Positions 53,976 through 64,000 of a stretch of 64,000 nt of DNA are shown here, one piece after another. Position numbers and translations under genes: made by a program. The DNA lies in NCBI GenBank assembly GCA_013115135.1, contig JABANP010000032.1:1-64000 (forward strand), given 5' to 3'. Numbering within the stretch: the first letter of the stretch is position 1; each line of letters begins with the position of its first letter. A model generated the notes under the pieces. The model saw only the letters and a program-made list of their open reading frames with translations. It was not told the DNA's origin and ran no database searches. The stretch comes from Perkinsus olseni (taxonomy: Eukaryota > Perkinsozoa > Perkinsida > Perkinsidae).

Positions 53976-56900
53976 TTATTTCGGACAGGTTGTGTCTGCG
54001 AGAGGAGAGATGGCATCAGCGTACTTGGCAACAGGATCCGCGATACTGAGGGCTGGACACTGTCGTAGTTCGTTCATCGCGGCTGTGACATCGTTGAAAA
54101 ATACCGCCAGTGGGCGGTGCCGGGTGAGATAGATGGTCAGGGATGCTCTATCATCTACACTGGCGAGGTCATAGTCATCCGGGCCTTGAATAAGGGCAGT
54201 GGAAGGCAGCCAATGATACCTGACAGCACTGCTATGGCCGGAGTCTCTTGAGCTAACGGCACGAGCCGGGATGAAAAAGGTCCCGTTGCGTGCCATGGAC
54301 TCTGCGAGCAACTGGCTTTCGAGCGTTCGTCGTCGACTGATACAGCGATAGTGATGTGAGAAACGCCGTGGCAGCGGGAAGAGGACCGACTGATCGGCTG
54401 TTCACTTCTGCATTTCCGAGTTGAAGTCCTCCATGGCTATCTGATCCAGACATACTCCACAGATGTACTGCTGCAGGTAGGCGTCCAAGAGAGGCTCGAT
54501 GAGAGGCATGAATGCACAGTCGACCCGGCCAAGAGTCGAGGAGGCATGAGAACAGTATCTACACAAAGACAACTGTCTCCGCCTAGAGGCCGAATGTCCT
54601 CCACCCGCTGTCATCGCACGCTTCCCTATAACCACTGAATACCGTCACGACAACTACTCACCTATACAATGCAGCCAGCTGTGATGCATCGAAAGGCAAC
54701 TCCTCCGCGGAGTCCGGGGGGACGGTGACGAAGCTCGACACCAAAGAGACAAACCAAGACACCTGAAGCCTGTTGTTGGCAGCTTCGAGCTGTGGGTGAA
54801 GGCCTCCACCTGCGCGCTCATCCACACCGCTAGAGGGCCCACTTTGCTCTTCGGCGGGTCGAATAGGGAACGGTACTGCATGGCGGTATCGAAGACGTAG
54901 GTCCGGAGAAGATCAGAACCAGCCCGCAAGGAGTTCCTGAACACAGAGAAAAAAAGCCATGAGAGAAACAACCTCACCGGGAGGAGAAATTTGCCAAAAC
55001 GACTACGACCTGAGACTTGAAGATCCCGGCCCAGCTGATGCATACAACTACTGAGCCGGCTCGACAACAATGTCTGTGAAGCAGCTGGAGATAATTCCTT
55101 ACAGCAAAGCACCGCCGGTGGCAGAGTCAGCCTGTGAGGTAATTGTCTCCTTCTGCTGGTCTGCATACTGACACCTGGAAGGCAACTGACTCTACCCGAA
55201 AGCAGGAGTTCGCAATGAGGAGCAGACCTCTGCGACAGGAAGGCCACTCTGATGATCATTTCGACTTGCTGTGGCGAGCCCACTATGGAGTACGGTAGGG
55301 AGCACCTTAGAACGGCTGTCACACAGGAAGATCCTAACAGTTCTCACTCGACGTAGGTGGTTGACAACAGGCACAGCTTGAGGGAGGTGTAGTTGAGGAG
55401 AGCCCAGCTGGAGGATCAACGAGGACAGCAGGTGCGACCCTGAGAACCGATGCCATAGTGACTACTTGACGCAGGTGAAAGCCGCTAACGGAAAATCGGG
55501 TAACGATTCAGGCTGTTTTACGCTAGAAGATTCCAGTCCATACGCGGTGAACACGCGCGACTTGTGCATGCGTACGCGTGACACGGCGAAACGAACGTCC
55601 CCACTCACTTTGTGCATCCACCTGCTCCTTCAGCGTCTCCACCACACTCGGCACGGGTCGATCATGCAGACTGTCAGGTCCGGCGGGACGACTAGTAGAA
55701 GCAGCTAGGGTGAGGGCTCGCAGCGTTCGATCCGCGAAGCTCAACAGCTCCAATGCCTCCAGATAGAGCTTATTCCGTATCTGATGCAGGAGACCTGTGA
55801 CAGGACTCATTCTTCTGTGAGGTTCAAACCGTCTACGACGATAAGATCGCGACTTCCAGATGGCTGCACAGTGCCGAGAGGAAGAACAGGGTCAAGAGCT
55901 ACACAGCCACCGTACGCTCGACAGTCAAACTCATCCTCCTCGAGGGAGGGACAAAACACCCTCCCGTGAACGGCGGAATGGAAGAGCGCCCTGCCAGGGA
56001 CGTACAGTAGCATCGATAAGAGCTGGTAGTTCGAGTAGGTCGTGTATGCCAGTGTGACTGACGACTTGCCGAAGTGCCGCCTTCTTGGTGTGGAGGTCCT
56101 TGGACGTACTTCTCCGTAGTGTAGCGAGGGAGTCCTGCACATGATACAGGATACTCCTGGCGAGGAAGCTGCTTGCTTGACAGAACGGCCATTTACTCAA
56201 ATGTACCACGATAATTGAGCACGGAGACACAGCCCAGTATGGAGTCAATCGGCAGCTGGGCCTCTATTGCTTCGCCCTTCACGACGACATGTTAGAAGAG
56301 CTAAGTGGAGCTGACTGCTCCGCAGCAGCAGAACAAATGGGCGACGATCCTTCAGGAGACACCTCCGCGTAATCAGTCGCACTCAAGCAGCTGGTTTGAG
56401 CAAATCTAACTTGCCGTCGACAAGCCCCCTGCCCACCTGCAACGGTCCGAGGCCCTTCCCCTACGCCCTGCAGATCCTCCCGAGCTTTATACATATCCTT
56501 GTCCACTCGACGCAGTACCTGCCCTCTACCAAATGCAACAGTAGAGCTACCCTCTATCGCTCCACCTTCGCTGCAGATATAAAAGCCTTGTAGTTGTTGA
56601 CAGCCAGGCTCTCCATCTCGTCATTAGTCCGGGCGATATCGACGTCCAGGTCCGAAGCCTGAGGCCCACTACAGCACACAGGCCCCGCCAACACAGTACT
56701 ACCTCCGCGTTAACTCTCTCCACCGTATAATTCGCGCAGAGTGTTGGTAGATAGTCCATAGCACAGCCTGCTAGTGGGAGGTTTTCATACTCAGAAGGAT
56801 CCTTATCAGGGTAGAGTAGCCCGAGGTAGGGGTCTGTGGCAGCCTGAGAAGAGATGATGCGATGTACGACAGACACCGTTGCTGCTCCGCGACTGTGGTT

Positions 56901-57084
56901 GCTGGCCCCAAGGCAAGGATGTATAGACTGATTGCTTAACTTTTTCGGAGGCATGCATTACCTGAGTATTCCTCCTGTACTCGCGCGTAAGCTCGTTCAC
57001 GTCCTCTGAATCAACGCCGGTCCACTGCTCTCCTCCAAAGCTGCTCTCATCACTCCCTGAGAGATCTGCCCGAGCGACCGCCAT
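53976..57084 (-). CDS. Conserved oligomeric Golgi complex subunit 8 (COG8/Dor1) candidate
   Basis: Probable Golgi tethering subunit for retrograde vesicle traffic. ATG 57082-57084 begins MAVARADLSGSDESSF. Later exons give 'DPYLGLLYPDKDPSEYENLP', 'TNDEMESLAVNNYKAFISAA' (family: LAxxNYKTFIxxAE), 'SHTGIHDLLELPALIDATV' (family: HTxLLELLELPxLMDxCVR), 'RAGSDLLRTYVFDTAMQYRS' with 'LFDPP' (family: FxDIxxQYRAIF), 'VCLDQIAMEDFNSEMQ' and a C-terminal exon ending at 53976. Many exons with short introns; several joins were not resolved. The LLELLELP-like motif and its order support COG8, but similarity is modest. Confidence 0.72.
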
Positions 57085-59439
57085 GGTCAACTATAAGTCC
57101 AACCGAAAAACACTGCCAACATTTCCACAGCCCGGAGTGAACTCAGGGAGAGAGAGACCGCTAACCAACACAAGACTGGTCTGAGAGCGCGTAGAACCTA
57201 TTCATCGTCTATAAGGTGACATAAAGTACTCTATTCTCACCATCACCATCATTTTCATTGTAGAAGACCCCAATAATTAGGACGGCCACTGCCGGCACCA
57301 GCGGAGGGGCTCCTATCGAGACCGACTCCTGTCGTAACGACCTACCAGCAAACTCATCACTACCGAAGATACGGGTTAGAGGATGCGGGACAGGCCATCT
57401 CCTCAGCACGCCAAGAGCGTTTTAATAGCGAGGACTACTATCTTCAATGGCCCGGAAGACTAAAGGAAGCATCTGTTATTACTATGTCGTCTGGAGGAGC
57501 TGTGCTCCGGCCTCTCTCTACTGCCAGATCGGCTGTAGTTACGGCCACGATGAGGTCTACGGTACGCTGGGGGCGATGCTGGCCTAAAAAACCTAAACTA
57601 TCAAAGTTATGGCTTCACACCACACTACCTTCTCGACCTGTCCTCACTGCGGCTTCTACTGCGACGTCGGGACGCCGGGGGAGGCGAGAAGGGACGGCGT
57701 CTGCCGCCGCCCGAGAATGGTGAGCCTGAGCATGCAAGTCCCTTCAACCAAGCACCACCCTTAATCACCTCCAGAACGCCTGAAGCCTCCTCCGCCCCCT
57801 CCAATATCGCGGAGCCGCAGCATGAGCTCTCTAGAGTGATTAGGGCCCTAAGAAAGACGCTGATGATGGCACTACCAACTCTAGCCCAACTCCTACCGTC
57901 AAACGACCCATCTCAAGCACTCTAACTAGCACGTCCGGGGTCGTGCGCTGCAGGAGAGCCGATGCGGCCCTGACGAAAACGGCGTGAAGGGATGTCGCTA
58001 ACCGACCCGCAGCCTCGAAGCTAGTACCTCTCATCCAGCCTATTGTCTCTGATGAAGTCATCTACGATATTCTTCAATTCACTGGGCAGGTTAGATTGCA
58101 TAGGAGGCAGGGGACTGCGAGATCTAGATCTGTACCCTCTGAAGAGCATGGAGCGTTACATGGGCCTTGAGCCTTGCACCCTCCCTACCTTCTCTCATCC
58201 CTGCGTCCTGCGCTAGGAGGTTCACTGGTTGGGTCGAAGCTCCTACCGCCAGCACGATCATCATGTTGCCATGCTCCACTACCTCTCTCACTACGTCCCC
58301 TGACCGCCCATGAATGACCGGCTCGGACCGCTCTCAAGTTCAGCACTACCATGGTTGCCGGGAGCGGAAGCCTCCACTACTGCCCTCCTCTCCGTTGACA
58401 CCACCACCGAAGGACCTCCCTCGCAGTCTCGTAGGAGAACTCATACGGTCCATCCTGAAATACAGCCGAGTCAGCTTAACATCGGACGACCCAGGTTCAA
58501 TACAGGCGTCCGACTTCACCAACTCCGATGCAGTATTACCCTTCCAAAGGCGGGCTCGGTTCCCGAATTCCCGCCCTGTCATCGTGTCCAAAATAAGCTG
58601 CACGTCCCCGCGGAGGACCACTACGGCCTCCTGACCACGGACCACCCCAGGGGCCTGCAGCCCACCATAATAGACGCCTACACCTTAGTCAACAAGCCCT
58701 CACCTTCTCTTCGGTCACCCTCTCCCCATCTTCCTTTACCCCAGCTGCCTACAGCACGCACCGATTCCCCCAGGGCTCACAACGACCAAGTACAGCAACT
58801 CACCCTTGCCACCAGAATAGCCACCAAACCTATCATCCGGCATTCCCCTCAACCCCAGCCATACGGCAGGCTCTTCGGAAGCGACCGTGGAACATCGATG
58901 GCCTGCCACAGAGACAGATGACTGAGCCCCTCACTACTACGCGGAGACCTACGGCCAGCGAATCCCCTCCCTCCACCGGAACTCTCTCTTGATGTCCCGA
59001 TCAACATCCAGCATCATCTCAGTGACCTCCTCCTTCGAAAATTGCTCCAGAGCCTGGGTCGGTACGGATGGCGACTGCCTCCTGCCTCCCTTCCCAGCGT
59101 ACCAAGTCCAGGATCCCAGCATTACGCTCCTCCGCCAGAACGTCTTCCGCAGTGATCAGCTGAGCATCGTGCATCACGCGATCAACAAATTCGGCGAACC
59201 TGGCGAGGGAAGTCCTGGGACAATGGAATGCAAACCAACCACAGCGCATGCCTCTGCGAGACGCAAGCATCAACCTTGGATACGCCGTGAAGAGTACTAA
59301 CAATGGTGAATACGAAGAAGCACTACTTCTCCATTGCCTTGGCCACAGGAGGCGCTTCGTCCTTTCTCCTCTCTCCCTGGCCAGCCACCTCAGACTGTGT
59401 CTTCAACTCTATACCCTCCTCCCTTTGCTTGGACTCGCT
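57085..59439. other. Unresolved region, possible 3' exons of the SAP gene
   Basis: Minus-strand pieces look coding: 'NLPSELKNIVDDFIRDNRLD' with 'TTPDVLVRVLEMG' near 57.9-58.1 kb, 'EAVVVLRGDVQLILDTMTG' near 58.5-58.6 kb, and 'EFVDRVMHDAQLITAEDVLA' near 59.1-59.2 kb. The first pair resembles a repeat motif seen in alveolate RNA-binding proteins, from memory only. On the plus strand, 57609-57764 could encode a 51-residue peptide with a CPHC...C pattern. None can be joined into a firm gene. Confidence 0.35.
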
Positions 59440-60674
59440 ATCATCGCCCCTCCGCGCTCATCTGCCATCTCCTGGTCACCTCCCTCCTAAAAAGTAAACC
59501 ATCCCTCCTAAACCCGGGGCCGTCTACTACTTCCGTGCCGAACCGCCTGGCCCTCTCTGCCTTCCTCCTGTCATCCGACTCCTCCCCGCCAGATAGTGAC
59601 CTCTTCCGACTGCCGGGAGAGCGTCCTGAATTGTACATACACCACGTACCACACTTCCGTCGGATCCTGCTACTACCTCCCTCTCCAGCCAGTGGGCTCC
59701 TACTGCCAACGTCCCTTCCGCCGTCGCCCGACTGACCCCATGTTATCTTAGGGATGGCCTTCCCCGACTTCGTCTGTATCACCGCCGCTGCATCCTCACC
59801 CTCCTCGTCCTTTCTTGACCGAGGGCTCTCCTCGACACTCTACCACAGCAGGACATCAGACTATCGACTCGACGACCCACCGGATCTCAGAGGTCAGTGC
59901 CCCAGTACAGATAATACCTTCATCTCAGTATCCTCGGCATGATCAAAGGGCTCCTCTCTCCCGCCTTCCCTGTCCTTTGGTGGACTCCTCGTCCGCTCTT
60001 CCTCTTCCTCCTTACTCCCCTCAGAGGTCCCTTCAGATGCGTCTACTGCGCTCATCGCCGCCGCACTGCTGCCCGCCTCTACTGCACAGGAGCTGGCATC
60101 CTCTCCTGCGGCCGATGATGGAGCCTTGCTGCCGCTGTTCGACGCCGCCGGGGTAGCCTCATTCCCTCGCGTCTTGGTCTCCGCTGTAGACGAGTTTCTG
60201 TACCGAAAACCGAACAGCCCAATGAATACCGCATTCTCCTAGTACCACTCCTACTACCTTCTCCTTCTTTGGAGTGGCCGCTGTCTCTTCAGCAGCTACT
60301 CCCATCTGGCTATCATCTTTCTCCTTATCATCATCATCTGCTCCCTTCTTGTCATCAGCCGCGACCGTCTCCTTCTCCTCACCAGCGGCTTCCTTCATCT
60401 CGTTATCGGCGGGCACTTTTTTCCTCGATATCAGCGGACGTTTTTTTCTCGTCAGCAGCGGATTCCTTCTCCTCTTCAAGTGCCCTGTAGTGCTCCAAAA
60501 GCCTCCCCACCAGAACAGCCTTGGTACCGGAGATCGGTAGCTTGGCATCCTACAACATCATCAACAACCACTACAGCACCGTTCATACCATCACAGGGAT
60601 GTACACCCAGCCTACCTTCAGTTTAACCTTCAGTTCGGCCACCTTTAAGGCCTCGAGCTCCTCCTTCGTAATCA
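59440..60674 (-). CDS. SAP-domain nuclear protein with acidic and RS-like regions
   Basis: ATG 60672-60674 begins MITKEELEALKVAELKVKLK, which joins after an intron to 'DAKLPISGTKAVLVGRLLEH': a complete SAP motif (helix-loop-helix binding AT-rich DNA or RNA-processing factors). A Lys/Glu/Asp-rich stretch follows ('EMKEAAGEEKETVAADDKKG'), then 'TKTRGNEATPAASNSGSKAP', 'EEEERTRSPPKDREGGREEP', 'VIQTKSGKAIPKITWGQ' and 'RKRSLSGGEESDDRRKAERA' with 'RRFGTE', the latter like SARNP-type proteins. A single-base frame shift at T6 (60417-60422) or T7 (60441-60447) breaks the acidic region and is probably a homopolymer error. The 3' end is uncertain and may lie as far as 57.8 kb. Confidence 0.6.
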
Positions 60675-60971
60675 TTATTCCCTTCACAAGTACCAAAAGA
60701 AGAAGGGCTGCCTCAGCACATCCCCACCACCCCTCCCAGCGCTAGAACGACCAACACAACAGAGCGTGAAGAACTGGTAAACAACGTGTAGGCCTTCTCA
60801 AGCCTGGGCCTCCTCGGGCAGCCACACCGGTCGGGCCACCTTCCTGAACGATAGACCCCTCCAACTCACGACGGAATCGTGCGTCACGCCCTACCTCTTC
60901 TCCAGCTCCCCCGTGACCGAGCACTTCATCATACACCATGAGACCGGCACTAGGGGGTGACCTGAGCGCTA

Positions 60972-61830
60972 TCACATGGCGCAAGGCATGCCTACGCAAG
61001 GCGGCAGCAGGAGCCCACCATTGAGACTCGTCGCCATCACCACACCCAGACTGGCATCTGTTCCCGAGGTAGTAAGAAGATAGCTCCGAGAGTCTCCAAT
61101 AGACAACTGAACAACAGCAATGAGGACGATGACGATGACCCGGGTTCCGAAGGCTGCATAGATTCCTTGCCTTCCACATTATGGTACACCCTGCCATCAC
61201 GGTGCTCGCCAGTTCCCGCTGGCACGGTGTGAGTTCAACAAGCGTGCCGCTCCCTCAAGAGTGTAGCACTCAGAAATAACCTACAACTTTGCATTTGATG
61301 AGATCTCCTGGCCTGAAGCACTCCTCTATCGCCACCGCATCGATATCATAATATCGGACGTCCTGCACGCGAATGTGGCCGCGGTATCTTCCAAAGGGAG
61401 GAGGTAAACAATGGCATCTCCGACGATACCCACCCGCAGTTATTTGGTCGCCCAGCGTGATCAGCAACGATGACACACTCCGCTTTCTGCTTGGTTATCC
61501 TAGCCACTCTGAGAAAGGTCCCTGGTTCAATCCCCAGTCCCTGCATTTCTCACCTCGCATAAACCACATCTCCTGCCGAGGGCGGCACAAACGGTGCAGT
61601 CGGACCCTCTAATCATCAACTGAGCCGCAACAACACCACTACGAACTCCAACCAGCAGCCTCCACTACTTTGTTTTCCTCCACCTTCACAGTGCCCATCT
61701 TGGCACTGACATACTGTCCATCATCCCCCACCGCCTTCAGCCCTGATGCAGCAGTGACGGCCACTCCCTCTGGTACCGATACCAAGTCTCCAAAGCTCAC
61801 GAAATGCTCCCACGCTAGCTGTTGCCATAT
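60972..61830 (-). CDS. CSL4: Exosome complex subunit CSL4
   Basis: Cap subunit of the RNA exosome, with an N-terminal and an S1 domain. Exons in order: 'GDLVSVPEGVAVTAASGLKA' to 'AKMGTVKVEENKVVEAAGW' (N-terminal domain), 'PSAGDVVYA' joined to 'RVARITKQKAECVIVADHAG', then 'RYRGHIRVQDVRYYDIDAVA' with 'IEECFRPGDLIKCKV' (S1 core; family: FRGxIRxxDVRxxExDxVxxxxxFRPGDIV), and last 'SIGDSRSYLLTTSGTDASLG' with 'VVMATSLNGGLLLPPCVGMP' and a TGA at 60972. Two introns, 45 and 46 nt, are explicit around 61400-61550. The usual C-terminal zinc ribbon is reduced to 'CVGMPC'. The first exon is not identified, so the start is approximate. Confidence 0.82.
61511..61545 (+). other. tRNA T-arm-like sequence filling a CSL4 intron
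   Basis: On the plus strand 'ggtccctggttcaatcccca' followed by 'gtccctgca' looks like the 3' end of a tRNA, with a B-box GGTTCAATCC, inside the 45-nt CSL4 intron that lies on the opposite strand. There is no 5' half, so it is not a tRNA gene. Confidence 0.45.
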
Positions 61831-62003
61831 TCACAGAGGCTCAGCACTGCCCCCAGCCATGAGAAGGGGAAGACTCAACTCGACACGCTCCTCCCATAGT
61901 AGACAAAATAATAGTCGACCAGCGAAACAAGCAGAACAATAGTCAGAACTGCATCCCGGACCTCCGAGCGTCCGAGTTGTACAGTATAATTAGTAGGCTC
62001 CCA

Positions 62004-64000
62004 TCAGGCCAGGTACCGATACACATTGGGCTGATTCTCATCGCGCTCGAGATACTCCCTTTCAATCAGATGCTCGATTCGCTGCTTTATGACCTTCGGG
62101 TTCGGCCTGACACAACCACAGCTTCACCGCGCCACGAAATTCGAGCAATGCAACTCACTTGAAAAATGAGAGCTGGTTGAGAACCTCAGACACCAATTGT
62201 TGATGACTGCATGTCTTCCTAGTCTTCATAATCCGCACGATGGCCGCCTCGATCGAGATCGATCGATCTTCCTGCACTCGCTCAGCCTTGTGAGTCTCAT
62301 CCTGAGAGAACAGCGGCGATCACTACGTCGTCTAAACACTTTGTGTAGCGACGAACTCAAACAGGAAATTTATCACGCTAAACTTAAATGATTCTGATCT
62401 TCGTCGAATACTATTTAACACATTACAAACCCCCAACTTCCCCACGAACAAAGTCGGCCGTCATCATAGAACAAATGATGCGCTCAACTCGGTCGCTGTG
62501 GCTTCGTATATTATGGCAAGATCGCCCGAACAATTTCGTGGCGCGCGAAGTCGGACATACCTGTGCCGGTGGGGGAATCTTGATCTTTCGCTGGGGGCAG
62601 AGAACTTCGGATTCACTCGGAATTTCTCCTCCACATCGATTATCCTCGGATTCGATCCCGATTTCTCCAGAACCTGCACTCAATTTTGCACCATGGTCAA
62701 AAGCGCTCGCCATTTTGATCGATTTCCTCACACTTCCCTCTCCCCACCTTATATCTAGCAATACTGAGAGTTGCTAGCAACTTCTTGCACAAACTATCAT
62801 CGCCGCAGCCCGTCGCAGCATGAATCTGATCAAGTCCATAAATCCGCCCTCGCTCTGGTCCCGCCAAGGGAAAGCCTCTTACATCATGGAAGCTGATCCA
62901 TCCCTCGCTATCACCGCCATGAGCAGTCGGGTTGTTGAATAGGAGGAGGATCAATGCCTGAGAGTCCGATGCATCCCTCAGAGTTTTCTGACACCTCTAG
63001 CTGGCACTACCTGTAGTGTGCTGCAATTGAGATCATGTTTTCTCGCTCCGAACCTCGCGCCCACCACAGCCTGACCTGCACCACCCCAAAATCGAATGAG
63101 CGAAAACGTCACGCGCCACGAAATTCGATCTCCACCCACCAAGTGTATGGATCCACGATAGCTTCCGATGCTGCGTCCTCCCATTATAGAAATCGGTGAA
63201 GACGTTCAAGCAGCGCGTCATCGGCATCGGCAAGACGACGCTGTCAATCGGCTGACACAAATCACTGTTAACTGCTGGTCGACACGTTGAGCGCCAACAT
63301 GGTGCAATCCATCAACACCCAGTGATGCCACCGCGAGCCTGCTGGAAGTTACCACAGCCCCCTGGCTTACATGATATGTCGGCCAGAATCCAGTTGTTAG
63401 TACTGTTACGGAGAAGTCGATACTGAGGACGAGAGCGAAGCTCAATAATTTCGTGGCGCGCGAAATGGCCTCTACGCGTACTTTCCATAGTCAGCTTGAG
63501 AATCCCTGTGAGAAAGATACTCCCTGAACTGCTTCTGCATGTCCGAGGCCAATGAGATATCGGTGATCATCCCCTCCAGCTTGGACGTAAACTGGGCTCT
63601 GCTCACAAGATACAACAGTACCCCTCAAGTGCAGCAGCTCATCCCACTCCTCACCCGCATTTCATTTTCAACTTCTGTATGACATTCTTCTCTGCCTCAT
63701 CACTGGCGCTGGTGTCGTACCTTCAACAAGAGTACTCCCATGCCTGTTTTCCGAGAGCGAGCATCAACCTAAGATTCCCTACGCCACAAAACACGACCAC
63801 TCTCCTGCAAACACTAAGAGTGCCGGCATTCCCCTATTCTAAATTCTCCCAGCGGCTCAACCTCTGGATCGATCCTTGCTCCCTATTACAGAAGGCGTTT
63901 GGCCAGCTGGTTGCGGTAGATCTCCGCAAAGACATCCTTGTCAGTGAGGAAGGAGAACAGGTCCACCAATTTCGACATCAGCGCGTCCACCTGCTCTTCC
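62004..64000 (-). CDS. Cullin, ubiquitin ligase scaffold (5' end off the window)
   Basis: C-terminal half of a cullin, the scaffold of RING ubiquitin ligases. In order: '[20 protein letters not shown]' with 'NQLAKRLL', '[15 protein letters not shown]', '[20 protein letters not shown]', '[17 protein letters not shown]', '[19 protein letters not shown]', 'ILLLFNNPT', '[20 protein letters not shown]', '[19 protein letters not shown]', '[10 protein letters not shown]', then the neddylation domain '[20 protein letters not shown]' (Lys of IVRIMK is the NEDD8 site) and '[20 protein letters not shown]' with 'RYLA', stop TGA at 62004. Wording is nearest the CUL1 type. A one-base deficit in G5 (62593-62597, plus strand) shifts the frame, probably a homopolymer error. 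At least four introns carry one shared GC-rich motif. Confidence 0.9.
62128..62141 (-). repeat. Intronic GC-rich motif, cullin intron 62107-62158
   Basis: On the sense (minus) strand this 52-nt intron contains TCGAATTTCGTGGCGCG about 14 nt after its GTGAGT donor. The same words appear in the intron at 63076-63139. Confidence 0.85.
62532..62549. repeat. Intronic GC-rich motif, cullin intron starting at 62560
   Basis: Plus-strand AATTTCGTGGCGCGCGAA; on the sense strand it reads TTCGCGCGCCACGAAATT, 11 nt after the donor GTATGT. Opposite orientation to the copies at 62128 and 63112. Confidence 0.85.
63112..63125 (-). repeat. Intronic GC-rich motif, cullin intron 63076-63139
   Basis: The sense strand carries TCGAATTTCGTGGCGCG followed by TGA, in a 64-nt intron. 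Same orientation and flanking 'TCG' as the 62128 copy. Confidence 0.85.
63447..63464. repeat. Intronic GC-rich motif, cullin intron 63423-63481
   Basis: Plus-strand AATTTCGTGGCGCGCGAA in a 59-nt intron; sense-strand TTTCGCGCGCCACGAAATT. Same orientation as the 62532 copy. It contains TTTCGCGC, the consensus form of an E2F site. Confidence 0.85.

Noticed and set aside
41569..62717. Shared 'atcgatcaaaatggcg' upstream of SR gene 2 and in the cullin coding region
   Set aside because: The cullin copy is coding sequence and only two occurrences were seen, so chance or unrelated constraint cannot be excluded.

Overview
The window looks like a nuclear contig of an alveolate protist, most likely Perkinsus or a close relative. 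This is an inference. It rests on compact spliced genes with GT-AG introns of about 45-64 nt, a secreted subtilisin of the perkinsin type, tandem families of lineage-specific secreted or repetitive proteins, and a mixed set of conserved eukaryotic genes on both strands. There are no bacterial operons and no viral backbone. Several gene models rest on splice sites read by eye and are approximate at their ends.

Layout. From 0 to 20 kb the DNA is lineage-specific and duplicated. It holds three copies of a small secreted family, one of them cut by a perfect 49-bp palindrome. It also holds a tRNA-Ser with two decayed copies nearby, a subtilisin, a 5'-truncated lipoate-protein ligase, two secreted proteins with Thr/Pro/Glu 8-residue repeats, and a three-gene tandem family built of 11-residue alanine-rich repeats. 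From 20 to 27 kb lies the RNA polymerase II second subunit (RPB2), split by many short introns. From 28 to 32 kb there is a possibly myristoylated unknown protein, an unidentified gene and a Ty3-type integrase fossil.

From 31.7 to 42 kb come an ULK/ATG1-type kinase with a tRNA-Trp antisense inside one intron, the elongation factor ELF1, an unidentified multi-exon gene and two tandem SR-type RNA-binding proteins. From 42 to 53 kb come an M3 (thimet-type) oligopeptidase, an NPC1 N-terminal-domain protein, an intronless phospholipase B-like protein and an NADH-cytochrome b5 reductase. From 54 to 64 kb come a COG8-like Golgi tether subunit, a SAP-domain/RS-like protein, the exosome cap subunit CSL4 and a cullin running off the right edge.

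The genes do not form one pathway. Transcription and RNA handling are over-represented (RPB2, ELF1, two SR proteins, SAP protein, CSL4). A second group acts in the secretory and lysosomal system (subtilisin, PLBD, NPC1-like, COG8, autophagy kinase). The most unusual signals are a near-palindromic GC-rich motif recurring inside four introns of the cullin and in one probable intron elsewhere, the 11-mer repeat family, the nested tRNA, and the palindrome-truncated paralogue. Single-base shifts at homopolymers in the cullin and the SAP gene warn that some frame breaks may be sequencing errors.
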